A stretch of 64,000 nt of DNA. Origin: Candidatus Reidiella endopervernicosa (GTDB lineage: Bacteria; Pseudomonadota; Gammaproteobacteria; GCF-013343005). The translations under genes were made by a program, and so were the position numbers. Shown here piece by piece: positions 1 through 8,607 of the stretch (within the stretch, counting starts at the first letter, position 1; the number at the start of each line of letters is the position of its first letter). Location: contig NZ_CP054491.1 of the NCBI RefSeq assembly GCF_013343005.1, forward strand, positions 930,001 through 994,000, written 5' to 3'. Under the pieces are notes generated by a model. That model was not told the DNA's origin and did not search any database. It was given only the letters and a program-made list of their open reading frames with translations.

Positions 1-1770
1 CTGAGCACGCTCAAGGTTGGTGAAGTGCATCTTCACAGTATCGCCCACCTCAGCCTCAATGATTTCAGGGGTGATGTGTGAACGGATGGTGGTACCGAAG
101 ACCTCAACCGTGCACTTGCCGCTGGCGTCACAGTTACGCACCGTCTTCTCACGACCCGCGCGGGTCTTGTAAGGAGAACGCTTGTCGGTACGGCTATCCC
201 AACCAGACTTGTAGCGTACGGCAGGTTTCAGCTTGTCGGCTGCAATAGCGACCACGTAGTGGGGTTCGCCCAGTGGCAGTGGCATATCGTAGAGCAGCTC
301 CATCTTCTCGCCGCTGATATCGATCAGCTGGTGGTTCTGCGGATGCAGCGGTCCAACCGGGTTGAAGCGATCGATTGAGAGCTTGTTGAGAGAGACGAGG
401 TACTTACCGTCAGGTGACTTGGAATCGCCCTCCATGGTCATCAGATGGCCGATGTTGTAGTGGATGTTGATTTGATCCAGTACCTTGCCCTTACAGTAGT
501 CCCACTTGGTAACCATTGAATCGACGTAGATCGAGGTGTAGGCGACACAGGGCTTGGAGTCGTACTGGGTATGTAGTGGTCCCAGACCGACGTTAACCTG
601 CGTATGCAGTACATCCTTCATCGCGATGATCGGTAAACCGTAGGGATCGTGGCTCTCGAACTTCTTGGCCTTGATCGCTTTCATGATCTTGTCGAAGCTG
701 TAGACCCATGCATGGCTATCGAGCTTACCGGAGACGGTGATCAGCTTGCCGTCAGGGGTAACGTCAACACCGTGTGGGCTCTTAGGCTCGGGGATCAGGT
801 AGAGCAGACCCTCTTTAACCGCCTGCTTCATGGAGATCAGGTAGCTGCCCTTGACCTTCTTGACCTTACCGGCCTTGACCAGTTCAGCGGCCTTCTTCCA
901 GTTGGTTACGTGCATGAAGTCGGTATCTTTCGAAGAACAGCCCGCCTCAAACGGAGGACGGCCGCGCTCGATACCGCCGACATAACGCTCAGAACAGAAG
1001 GAGTTGGTAAAGCCCCAGCCATAGCTTGGACCCTTACCGGCATCGGAGAGATCCTGACTGTAGGGAGGCAACTCGAAGGTGAAGGACTGCTCAGGGTCGA
1101 GACGACCCTTCTTGTCATCGAACTTCCAGTAGGTGAGACCACCGCGGTACTTGTCGTTGAACTCCTCAAGCGGAACGAACTCATCGGTCAGCGGTGCAGC
1201 GTACTGGGCTGGGTCCATGACGTATTCGGTGTTCGGGGTGACAAAGGCACCACCGTGCGCCGATTTGAAGAAGGGATTGACCACAATCTGCTTGGTCTCG
1301 AAGTCGTGCAGATCGATCACAGCGATACGTGGGTTGGCTTTGTCGTTGATGAAGAGATAGCGACCATCATAGTCACCATCGGTCTCGGAGATCGCCGGGT
1401 GGTGGGTGTCGCCGTAGGTGATGTCCTTGCCGTTGATGCGGCCCTGCGCCAGTACTGCCTTCGACTCATCGTCGAAGCCGTAACCCTGCCAGGGCTCGGG
1501 GGTGAAGACACCAATGTATTTAAGGATACGCATCGAGGGGATGCCGTAGACGATGACCTGACCACTCTGACCACCCGAAGCGAAGGCCAGGAACTCATCG
1601 CGGCCGCCGGTTGGGGTGTAGGTCTTGGCAGCTGCCAGCAGATCTTTCTGCGTCAGGCCACGCTTTTTCATTACGTCATCGAGGGTGCTGGCCGTGGCGC
1701 TACCACCGGCTGTCAGCGCGATGCTGAGGCCCGTGAGCAGCGGTACGAACCGCTTCATCAGTTGTTTCAT
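1..1770 (-). CDS. nosZ: Nitrous-oxide reductase NosZ, clade II type (C-terminus off window)
   Basis: Reduces N2O to N2 in the periplasm using a CuZ tetranuclear copper centre and a CuA electron-entry site. The frame is open from the ATG at 1770 to the window edge (590 codons); the CuA domain lies beyond position 1. The N-terminus (MKQLMKRFVPLL then a hydrophobic run ending TASA-like) is a Sec-type signal without a twin arginine, which in this family marks the clade II (atypical) enzymes. CuZ-type histidine motifs are visible: DTHHP, SPHGVDV, LGPLHT, HYNIGHL and LHPQNHQ. No frameshift is seen. A metal-uptake type operon lies just upstream on the same strand, separated by about 260 bp with a decayed repeat. 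Clade assignment rests on the signal peptide and motif wording, not on a tree. Confidence 0.95.
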   Translation of the reverse strand, partial: MKQLMKRFVPLLTGLSIALTAGGSATASTLDDVMKKRGLTQKDLLAAAKTYTPTGGRDEFLAFASGGQSGQVIVYGIPSMRILKYIGVFTPEPWQGYGFDDESKAVLAQGRINGKDITYGDTHHPAISETDGDYDGRYLFINDKANPRIAVIDLHDFETKQIVVNPFFKSAHGGAFVTPNTEYVMDPAQYAAPLTDEFVPLEEFNDKYRGGLTYWKFDDKKGRLDPEQSFTFELPPYSQDLSDAGKGPSYGWGFTNSFCSERYVGGIERGRPPFEAGCSSKDTDFMHVTNWKKAAELVKAGKVKKVKGSYLISMKQAVKEGLLYLIPEPKSPHGVDVTPDGKLITVSGKLDSHAWVYSFDKIMKAIKAKKFESHDPYGLPIIAMKDVLHTQVNVGLGPLHTQYDSKPCVAYTSIYVDSMVTKWDYCKGKVLDQINIHYNIGHLMTMEGDSKSPDGKYLVSLNKLSIDRFNPVGPLHPQNHQLIDISGEKMELLYDMPLPLGEPHYVVAIAADKLKPAVRYKSGWDSRTDKRSPYKTRAGREKTVRNCDASGKCTVEVFGTTIRSHITPEIIEAEVGDTVKMHFTNLERAQ

Positions 1771-1862
1771 TATTTTTCCTCTACCAATACTAAGAAAACG
1801 AGAAGTTCAATCGCCACATTGCGCCTTTGGCCTACCGTAGACGAAGTAGCGTTATTAGCAGT

Positions 1863-2055
1863 CGCTGATCGCCATGGAGAGCGAAGTGAGGCGGATGAAG
1901 TCCAGAGTTTACGTCGGCGCTATCAGCTGAGAGCGCGAGCGGAGCGACGAAGAGGATCGCAGCGCGCGTATTCAGTCGGCGCCGTAGGCACTGAGGCGAG
2001 TTAGTTGACGTTAGCCGCGAAGAGTGCAACAACTTCGCAAGCGACCCGACCGGTC
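1863..2055 (+). repeat. Diverged copy of the 280-bp interspersed element
   Basis: Starts CGCTGATCGCCATGG followed by GAGAGCGAAGTGAG, as the full copies do. It keeps the blocks GAGAGCGCGAGCGGA, CGACGAAGA, GTCGGCG, CACTGAG and AGCCGCGAAGAG in the same order, with many substitutions and indels. The right part with the terminal hairpin is absent or unrecognisable. It lies in the upstream region of nosZ, so it may carry or disturb nosZ promoter signals. It appears older than the 11 near-identical copies. Confidence 0.65.
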
Positions 2056-2059
2056 AATT

Positions 2060-2921
2060 TGTTCGGCAAGAGCGCACAAATGTGTAAGCAGTTTAGTCCA
2101 GTGCTGAATAAGATCTTGCAAAGTGGTTTGCTGGGCTATGTGGGCAGATAACAAGTTCGCAAGGTGAATAGCACCCATCACGTAGCGCATGTCGACAGCA
2201 CAGCAGAATGCGGATATCACCAGTTTAGTCGCTGCCATGGCGACTGTGAGAATCCCGCCAAAGGCGAAGTGCGCCAGCAGCAGAAAAGGGTCCCACCGCA
2301 CCGAGGCCATCAACCGAGGCGAGCCGCAAGCTATAGGGTCGGCGGAATCCGCAGGTGGGCGCAATTGGGCGGGCGAGCTCGAGCGCCAAAGCGCAATCCC
2401 CAACAAAGCAGGCCGACAGGCCAACCGACCGATTCGAACCTCCAGGGCTCTGTACCTTATAGCGTTCCCGGGGTTCGTCGCGTAGGTGTGCAAGCGGCGG
2501 CACAGGCTGAGTGACTGCAGTAGACAGCCAAAGGCGACGACGCCGATTCACCTCGCGAGGATGATGGAGGCGCTGCCACCTTTTAGGGTATCGGTAATCT
2601 GTGCGCCAATCAGGCCCGCCGCCGTACCGGAGCGCTAGCGAAGTACGCCCGGCCGACCGGAGATGTCACCACGCCAACGCATCATGCAGGGCTCCACTTT
2701 GGCGATGGGGCAATCAGGCCCGCCGCCGTACCGAGCAGCGCATAGCTGAAGATGCGCCCGGCAGAGAAGGGGAGGATGGTGCCCCAGCGCCCCAACCGCT
2801 CACTCTCACGGCTGAGAAAGATCGGCCCGAGGTAGGGTAGGCAGGCGATATTGCAGGGGCCGGCGCCGTAGCTGAAACCGATCAGCAGCGCCGCAGCGAA
2901 GGTGATCTGAACCGCTTCCAC
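2060..2921 (-). pseudogene. CcdA/TauE-SafE-like membrane protein, decayed
   Basis: Starts with GTG at 2921, three bases after the stop of the polyferredoxin gene, so it belonged to the same operon. The first ~70 codons give a membrane protein with a GPCNIACLPYLGP motif, typical of the CcdA/DsbD transmembrane or TauE/SafE-like families (thiol or metal handling in the inner membrane). At about 2711 the frame is broken by a 104-bp insertion bounded by a 23-bp direct repeat. The frame then resumes at 2629 with GTAAGLIGAQITDTLKGG and soon meets a stop. Further membrane-like coding (WDPFLLLAHFAFGG) is traceable to about 2060 with frame changes. Family assignment of the first part is fairly sure; the extent of the remnant is an inference. 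Confidence 0.55.
2607..2733. repeat. 23-bp direct repeat bounding a ~100-bp insertion
   Basis: The same 23 bases (beginning CAATCAGGCCCGCC) occur at 2607-2629 and 2711-2733. The unit between them interrupts the CcdA/TauE-like gene, and removing one 104-bp period rejoins GTAAGLI to GAQITDT in frame. It may be a tandem duplication or an insertion with a long target duplication. Confidence 0.6.
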
Positions 2922-2924
2922 GTT

Positions 2925-3959
2925 TTACGACTCGCTCTTGCCAAACCAGCGGCGGAAGGTGCTCTTCTCCCAGCGATCCTGTGCCTTTTTGCGTGCCTTG
3001 AAGTAGTCGGGGTCGGCGCGGAAGATCGGCAGGGCGGTGTACTTCATCTGCAGCACATCCTTGTCGGGGCAGAACTCGACGCAGCGGCCGCAGAGGGTGC
3101 AGTCGGCAAACAGCACATCCTTTTTGTCCATCTCGGTGTGGATCTCGCGGATATCCATCGGGCACGCCTTGGCGCAGAGGCCGCACTTATCGCAGCGCGG
3201 TTTGCTGTTCTTCACCAGCCGTACAAAGCCGATCTTGCGAAACACCGCGTGCATCGCCAGCATCGGACAGATGCGACAGAAGGGCTGGCGCACAGTCAGT
3301 GCCAGCGCAATCATCAGACCGAAGAGGAAGGTGGCGATCAGTGAGATGATCATGTAGCCGTCGTTGGTGGTGTCGACCACTAGCTGCGAGGTGTTGCCAG
3401 TAGCCAGGGTAGTGAGGATGCGGCTCGGGCAGATGCTGCAGAAGGGGCTACCAAGCTCATGACCGGTGATACCAAAGCCGGTCAGCAGCGGGAAGGTGAA
3501 GACCAGCAGCACCAGCAGCAGCCACTTCCAGGGGCGGATGCGGTCGACGGTGCGATCGGACAGTGAGGTGTCACGCTGCAGCCCCAGCTTCTGCCCCACC
3601 ATATTGACCAGCTCCTGGAAGAAGCCGAGTGGACAGATCCAGCCGCAGAACGCCTTGTTGAGAAAGACGAAGAAGAGCATGAAGGTGAGCAGGGTGATCA
3701 GCGTTGGCATGATTGCGGTGATGACCGCGCCACCCGCCGCCAGTACCGGTGCGACGCGGTGGTCCATCTGATGCTGCAGGGGGATCAGTGCGCAGTAGTC
3801 GGCGGTCTCGGCGTCGTAGGCGCAGGCGAGTACCGGGAAGGCGTTGCTCAGCTTGTCGGCGGCGTAGAAGCCGACGACGCTGGAGCCGTAGACGAGAAAG
3901 ATAAAGGCACTAAGCTGGACCAGCTTGCGCAGGGTGGAGAGGTTGATCACGCTGTTCAT
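2925..3959 (-). CDS. Membrane 4Fe-4S polyferredoxin (NapH/NosR/CcoG-like)
   Basis: 344-residue inner-membrane iron-sulfur protein. It has N-terminal membrane segments, then cysteine motifs CGWICPLGFF, CSICPSR and CRICPML at membrane borders. Two classical ferredoxin motifs follow, CDKCGLCAKACP and CTLCGRCVEFCP (residues ~250-300). Members of this superfamily pass electrons across the membrane; CcoG is reported to reduce Cu(II), and NapH/NosR act in N-oxide respiration. Its start ATG overlaps the restored stop of the upstream DUF4198-like gene as ATGA once the inserted element is discounted, so the two were translationally coupled. Context (TonB receptor upstream, nosZ downstream) suggests a role in reducing an imported metal, possibly copper or iron. 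The exact substrate cannot be read from sequence. Confidence 0.85.
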   Translation of the reverse strand: MNSVINLSTLRKLVQLSAFIFLVYGSSVVGFYAADKLSNAFPVLACAYDAETADYCALIPLQHQMDHRVAPVLAAGGAVITAIMPTLITLLTFMLFFVFLNKAFCGWICPLGFFQELVNMVGQKLGLQRDTSLSDRTVDRIRPWKWLLLVLLVFTFPLLTGFGITGHELGSPFCSICPSRILTTLATGNTSQLVVDTTNDGYMIISLIATFLFGLMIALALTVRQPFCRICPMLAMHAVFRKIGFVRLVKNSKPRCDKCGLCAKACPMDIREIHTEMDKKDVLFADCTLCGRCVEFCPDKDVLQMKYTALPIFRADPDYFKARKKAQDRWEKSTFRRWFGKSES

Positions 3960-5079
3960 GATTTTTTCGCCTTCTTATTCTCTGCCGCTGACCGCCATGG
4001 AGAGCGAAGTGAGGGCGGTTAGTCCCCGATAGTCGACGCCGTCTGCATATTCGTAGTTGAGAGCGCGAGCGGACGACGAAGAAGATGCAGCAGCGGCTTT
4101 ATGTCGGCGTAGAGTCACTGAGGGAGTTGTGTAGAGCCGCGAAGAGGTGATTACGCAACGTACGCAGGACGGTCGGGGCGCCGAAGGCATAAACGGTCGC
4201 GTTAAGTTTTTGCTGTTTGCTTGGGCTTGATGCCCAAAACAAACTTTCGCAAAAATAGCGACTCCCGGATCGTTACGACGACGTGTGACTAGCAGCCCGG
4301 CCGCAAAACCACCGCCCAACATGAAGAGCGCCACCCCGTTCGACTGCCAGTGGCCAGGGTCGACGCGGTAGTCGGCGGTGAGGTTAGTGCGGTAGAGACG
4401 ACCGTTATCAACGTGGCCGGTACGGACGATGAACTCACCCTTGGGGTTGTTACTGTGCCCCGGCATCACACGAGAAAAATCGTCGGGGACGGGGAAGCTG
4501 ACGCTACCCTCGGCATCACTGGTCGATTCGAGTGTGGTGCCGTTGGAGCTGGTTAGTCCAACCCACGCCCCAGCCAGCGGTTCACCGTTGAAGGTAATGG
4601 TGAAGTTGGCTGTTTGATTGCCGGTATAACGCCAATGTTCGCGCGGCAGTGGATCGGGCACGATCTCCAGCGGTGTCTTGGTCAGTGCGGTCAGCTCCGA
4701 AGGTGAGTGGCCGGAGGGCTTGCCGCGCATATATCTATAGCGCAGTGCCGATTCGTGCAGTGTCTGGCTGCTGCGGGTGGCGAGAACGGCGTGGTAGTTA
4801 TCGATACCGGTTTTGGTCAGTTCCACCTTACCCTCAAGCTGCTCCAGCTCCGACAGCTGTAGCGTGGAACTCCACATCTGCAGCTCGGCCGCTTCGCTAT
4901 CGTCGAGATAGAGCGCCACCGGACCACCACGGCTATGACCGCGTGCCCACCCTGCGCCATGTTGTGGCTGCCGGGTGGTTTAGGGTTCCAGCGCAGCCCG
5001 CAGTGGCGGCTGAGTTGAAGGCGATGGCGACGATTGCTGCGGCCGCAATATTCAGTTTCCGATTGATAGACAAATTCAT
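3956..5079 (-). pseudogene. DUF4198-like periplasmic metal-uptake protein, interrupted by element copy 1
   Basis: Starts MNLSINRKL at 5079, seven bases after the TonB-receptor stop with AGGAAG as ribosome site. A signal peptide is followed by a His-rich stretch and then the body from GGPVALYLDDSEAAELQMW. The body resembles DUF4198/NikM-type periplasmic domains that accompany metal transporters, and ends in one membrane helix and an RRR anchor (VALFMLGGGFAAGLLVTRRRND). Frame changes occur at about 4990 and 4935. Element copy 1 (3986-4268, antisense to the gene) sits just after RRRND. Removing it gives RRRND-AENKKAKKS-stop, and that stop overlaps the next ATG. As sequenced, the ORF reads into the element for about 95 more codons. 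Confidence 0.7.
3986..4268 (+). repeat. 280-bp interspersed element, copy 1
   Basis: Full-length copy from CGCTGACC to CTCCCGG. It is inserted in antisense orientation into the 3' end of the DUF4198-like gene. The junctions rejoin in frame without target duplication. Confidence 0.95.
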
Positions 5080-5085
5080 CGCTTC

Positions 5086-7362
5086 CTAGAAGGTTAATGA
5101 GAGACCAGCGCTGACGGTGATGCCCTGGTTGACCACCAGAGAGATATCTTCCTCGTCGTAGACGCCATCCTCGTTGTCGTCGTTATCAGCGCGTGCGGTG
5201 TTGTAGTACTCCTCGTCGAAGAGGTTGTCGACACGACCGAAGATCGAGAGCTTGGTGGAGCCAAACTTACGATCATAGTTACCGAGCAGGTTGAACGTAG
5301 AGTGACCATCCATCTCCAGCTGATTGAGCTCATCGGCGAAGTAGGAAGAGGTGGAGTCGAACTCGCCACTGATGGTCAGATTCTCGGTCGGGTAGAAGGC
5401 CAAGATCAGGTTGAGGTGGTGGTTGGGGGTGCGCGAGATATCGTTACCGGTGTTATCTAACGCCTTCTGGCAGTAGTTCTGGCCGCTGAAGGAGACGTTA
5501 GTCCAGGTACCATCAATACAACCGCCCGGAGCGAAGCCGTTGGTATCCATCACCGAGAGAACATAGTCTTCGTAGTCGGTGTACTCGGCATTAAGATAGG
5601 TGTAGGCGAGATCCCAGCTTATCCACTTCGCCGGTTGTGCGTTGATCGAGAGCTCGACGCCACGGTGGCGAGCGTTGCCGACATTTTCGAACTGGTTGGT
5701 GAGGCCGGTTGTGTAACGTCCGTTGCTCGCCTCAATGAAATCCTCACGCTCGATCTGGAACAGCGCTAGGTCATACTCCAGCGAGCCGAGTGCATCGAGC
5801 TTGCCGCGCAGGCCGATCTCCAGGTTGAGTGCCTGCTCGGGATCGAGGTCGGGATTGGGGTTGGTGCGCATGGTCGGCGAGCTGATACCGATAAAGAGCT
5901 GCTTGACAGTTGGTGCGCGGAAGCCGGTTGAGCCGTTGGCGTAGAGATCGAGATTATCAGTGACGGCGAAGTTGCCGCCAAGGCGCCAGCTGCCGACCTC
6001 GAACTGCTTGTCGTCTGTTTCGGTGGTCCAGGCGTAGGCGGGTGGCCAGCCAGCCGATGCCCACTCCGAGCGGGTTCCTTCAAGATCGATCAGGTCGGCG
6101 CGACCGTTCATGGTCAGGGTGAGGCGTTTGGCGGGGCGGACCTTGAGCTCGCCGTAAAAAGCGTAGACCCCCTCGCTGGTGTCGCTCGTCGAATGAACAC
6201 CGCCGATGCCGGCGCTGGCACAGTTGGTGTAGCTGCCGATGTCGGCACAGTCGAGGTAGTTGACTAGCGCATCGTAGCTGTTAGCGCGCAGGTCGGTGCC
6301 GATCATCCACGCGGCGCGTTCGTCGGGGTGGCGATACTCAGCCTTGAAGCCACGCTGTACCTGGGAGTAGTCGTTTGTGTAGCCGTAGTCGTCCTCGGTG
6401 CTGTCGACCGGTGCGCTGTTGTACTTGGTGTCGTCGCTGAACTGGTAGACATTGAGCATCAGGTTCGACTCATCCTCGAAGTCGCTGGCGAAGGTGAGGA
6501 AGTACTTCTGCAGCTGTACGTCGAAGTGGTTGGCGTAGTCGTTGTAGGTGGGGTCTTCACTCTGCGGATCGTTGGCGGCGGCGGTAACACCGGCGACAGC
6601 TCCGTGGCTGTTCTTTGCGCGATCGGCCAGCTCAAAGCCGAAGGTAAGGTCGCTCATCTCACCGACATAGAGCTGCAGCTTACCGTTGGCGTAGTCCGCC
6701 TCAGAGCTGGAATCTTCATAATACCCGTCCACCTCGGTGTGGGAGAGCTGCAGATGGCCGCTGCCGAAATCGCCAGCAAAGCCGCCGCGCACCAGCCCCT
6801 TGAGGCGGCCAAAGCTGCCGCCCTCGACAGAGGCCTTCACGCCCGCCATCTTCGCGCCGCGCTTGGTGGTGATGATGACCGCACCGGCCAGTGCATCGTC
6901 ACCGAAGAGGTAGGAGGCGCCGCCCTTGACCACCTTGATCGATTCGATGTTGTCGAGATCGATATTGACCTTGCCGGTGCGCTCAAAGACCGGCACACCA
7001 TCGATGACAACGGCCACGCCCGGCTTCTCGCCCATGAACCCCTGGTTCTCAACACCACGCAGGTGGATCTTCAGCGATTCGCCGCTGCCCCAGTTGGTGG
7101 TGATGCCCGGTACCGACTGCAGCAGCTGCTGAATATTGTCGGCGTGGCTCTCATCGACCGTCTCGCCGCTGATCACATTAATATTGGAGGGCTCTTCGCG
7201 CTTCGCCTCGAAGCGGTCATCGATGGTAGTCGAGTCGACGTGGATGATGCCAAGTGATTCAGCCGAGGCGTTGAAAGAAAGTGTTGAACCGAGTGCGAGG
7301 GCGGTTGCAGCCGAAACAAGGCGCAGCGATTTAGCCTGCGCAGAGGGGTGCGGAAATGACAT
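5086..7362 (-). CDS. TonB-dependent outer-membrane receptor
   Basis: A 758-residue receptor taken from the Met at 7362, which has GGAG six bases upstream; the longer ORF start at 7395 lacks this. A signal peptide ending SFNASA is followed by a possible TonB-box stretch (GIIHVDS). A plug domain then begins with NINVISGETVD and contains LLQSVPGI, and a long beta-barrel ends in the typical C-terminal phenylalanine (SLTF). The frame is intact over 2.3 kb. It heads an operon with the DUF4198-like protein, polyferredoxin and CcdA-like protein; tonB lies upstream. The gene set points to energised import of a metal or metal complex. The closeness to nosZ makes copper an attractive guess, with iron or cobalt equally possible by family. 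Confidence 0.9.
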   Translation of the reverse strand: MSFPHPSAQAKSLRLVSAATALALGSTLSFNASAESLGIIHVDSTTIDDRFEAKREEPSNINVISGETVDESHADNIQQLLQSVPGITTNWGSGESLKIHLRGVENQGFMGEKPGVAVVIDGVPVFERTGKVNIDLDNIESIKVVKGGASYLFGDDALAGAVIITTKRGAKMAGVKASVEGGSFGRLKGLVRGGFAGDFGSGHLQLSHTEVDGYYEDSSSEADYANGKLQLYVGEMSDLTFGFELADRAKNSHGAVAGVTAAANDPQSEDPTYNDYANHFDVQLQKYFLTFASDFEDESNLMLNVYQFSDDTKYNSAPVDSTEDDYGYTNDYSQVQRGFKAEYRHPDERAAWMIGTDLRANSYDALVNYLDCADIGSYTNCASAGIGGVHSTSDTSEGVYAFYGELKVRPAKRLTLTMNGRADLIDLEGTRSEWASAGWPPAYAWTTETDDKQFEVGSWRLGGNFAVTDNLDLYANGSTGFRAPTVKQLFIGISSPTMRTNPNPDLDPEQALNLEIGLRGKLDALGSLEYDLALFQIEREDFIEASNGRYTTGLTNQFENVGNARHRGVELSINAQPAKWISWDLAYTYLNAEYTDYEDYVLSVMDTNGFAPGGCIDGTWTNVSFSGQNYCQKALDNTGNDISRTPNHHLNLILAFYPTENLTISGEFDSTSSYFADELNQLEMDGHSTFNLLGNYDRKFGSTKLSIFGRVDNLFDEEYYNTARADNDDNEDGVYDEEDISLVVNQGITVSAGLSLTF

Positions 7363-7378
7363 TGAACTCTCCAGGAAT

Positions 7379-7404
7379 AAAAAAAGGGCGTTCATCCATG
7401 AACG
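7379..7404 (-). terminator. Hairpin plus U-tract in the receptor leader (attenuator-like)
   Basis: On the minus strand CGTTCATGGATGAACG is followed by CCC and seven T, just before the receptor ribosome site. The stem is short. It could be a weak terminator or leader attenuator; this is suggestive only. Confidence 0.35.
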
Positions 7405-7521
7405 TTACTCACCATCCACTGCCGCTCACGCGACAGAATGCAGGACTATGTGAGAGCACGATCTATGCCATCAATTTGGGTGCGGCAATTAAGGGGTTTT
7501 GGAGGTTTGGTGTTATGAAAG

Positions 7522-7560
7522 GTGCGGCATATGACGCAACGAGTGCGTCATATGCCGCAC
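7522..7560 (-). terminator. Perfect 17-bp-arm hairpin between tonB and the receptor gene
   Basis: GTGCGGCATATGACGCA and its exact reverse complement are separated by five bases, directly after the tonB stop. They are followed on the minus strand by CTTT. Likely a terminator for tonB. The CATATG cores could also be read as an operator. Confidence 0.7.
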
Positions 7561-7564
7561 TTTG

Positions 7565-8425
7565 TTAACGCAGTGCATAGACCATTGAGAAGCTGATAGG
7601 CAGTCGCGCTCCGAGTGCCGATGGTGGTTCAGGCAGGGGTCGACTCGACTCGATCGCCTTGCAGGCCGCCTTGTGCAGCAGGCGGTTTTTTCCATCGCAG
7701 GAGAGCTCGGTAATCTCACCTCGTTGATCGATCTGAAAGGCGACATCGACCGCCCCCTCGATGCGACGACGACGTGCCGCCGAGGGGTAGAACTTGTTGC
7801 TCTCGATATGTTTCACCAGGCGAGCGAGATAGTCCGCCTTGGCGCTCGCCATCTGCTCGGGTGAGGGACCGCTGGAGGCGGGTGGTGGTGCCGCCACAAC
7901 CGGCTCCGCTGCGGCCACCGCAACAGGCTCGACTACCGTGGCAACCTCAACCGGTTCAAACACCTCGACAGGTACTTCTTCGACAACCTCAACTGGCTCC
8001 GCCTCAACAATTTCAACGGGTTCCGGCTCAACAACAGGTTCTGTTTCGACCACCTTCAGCGGCTCAGGCTCCACAATCGGTTCCGGTTCTACAACCGGCA
8101 TCGGTTTCGGTTTCGGTTTAACCACCGGCTTGGGCTTCGGCTTGGGCGGCTCGACAGGCTTGGGTTTAACCGCCACTGGTTTCGGTTTCGGCGGCTCCAC
8201 CTCCGGTTTCGGCCTGGGCTTAGGCGGCGGTTTTTTCTCCACCTTGGGAAGCGGTTTCGGGGCCGGTTTCGGCGCCATCAGTTTAATCTTCAGCGTAATC
8301 GGTGCCAGCTTCTCGGTCAGATCGGCCCACGGATTTCGTGGCATCTGAACTGCCACGGCGATATGTGCCGCGAAGGAGATCAGCAGCATAATCGTGAAGG
8401 CGCGGGTGTCGTTGCGGAGGCTCAT
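7565..8425 (-). CDS. tonB: Energy-transducing protein TonB
   Basis: 286 residues. An N-terminal membrane anchor (FTIMLLISFAAHIAVAV) is followed by a long Pro/Lys then Pro/Glu-rich periplasmic spacer (repeats of PKPKP, VEPEP, VEVVE). A C-terminal TonB domain (LVKHIESNKFYPSAARRRRIEG, from about residue 205) ends ISFSMVYALR. It couples the ExbBD proton motor to outer-membrane receptors; the adjacent receptor is the obvious client. No exbB/exbD is seen in the window. The frame is intact, and the spacer is long enough to cross the periplasm. Confidence 0.9.
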   Translation of the reverse strand: MSLRNDTRAFTIMLLISFAAHIAVAVQMPRNPWADLTEKLAPITLKIKLMAPKPAPKPLPKVEKKPPPKPRPKPEVEPPKPKPVAVKPKPVEPPKPKPKPVVKPKPKPMPVVEPEPIVEPEPLKVVETEPVVEPEPVEIVEAEPVEVVEEVPVEVFEPVEVATVVEPVAVAAAEPVVAAPPPASSGPSPEQMASAKADYLARLVKHIESNKFYPSAARRRRIEGAVDVAFQIDQRGEITELSCDGKNRLLHKAACKAIESSRPLPEPPSALGARLPISFSMVYALR

Positions 8426-8467
8426 GGCCCGTCAGATATTGCACACAGCGTGCCAGCGGGGCGGGCT

Positions 8468-8571
8468 GTAGATCAGTTAGCCGGATTAAGCGGCACGATG
8501 AGCGTGCTTTAGGGTAATCCGGGAGGTTTATGTGGAGAGCCGCGGATTGCGTTTCACTACATCCGGGCTAC
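8468..8571. repeat. REP/BIME-like palindromic repeat
   Basis: Contains TTAGCCGGATT at the left and the block GCGGATTGCGTTTCACTACA then TCCGGGCTAC at the right, in inverted arrangement. The same core recurs at 10365-10443 and 37897-38045. It lies in the upstream region of tonB. Confidence 0.7.
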
Positions 8572-8607
8572 GTGCTGGGCCGTCTCAATCCATCGATAGT
8601 GTAAGAA

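Noticed and set aside
649-2004. Long plus-strand open frame of 451 codons
   Set aside because: It is the antisense shadow of nosZ; the minus-strand product has clear NosZ motifs.
3986-4268. The 280-bp element as a group I or group II intron
   Set aside because: Two of five intragenic copies are antisense to the host gene, the exon ends are not uniformly T, and no catalytic-core consensus or GUGYG start is visible. Splicing of the sense copies still deserves a test.
6328-7257. 309-codon plus-strand frame
   Set aside because: Shadow of the TonB-dependent receptor.
7381-7520. Riboswitch (cobalamin type) in the TonB-receptor leader
   Set aside because: No B12-box or other riboswitch core could be found; only a short hairpin with a U tract is visible.
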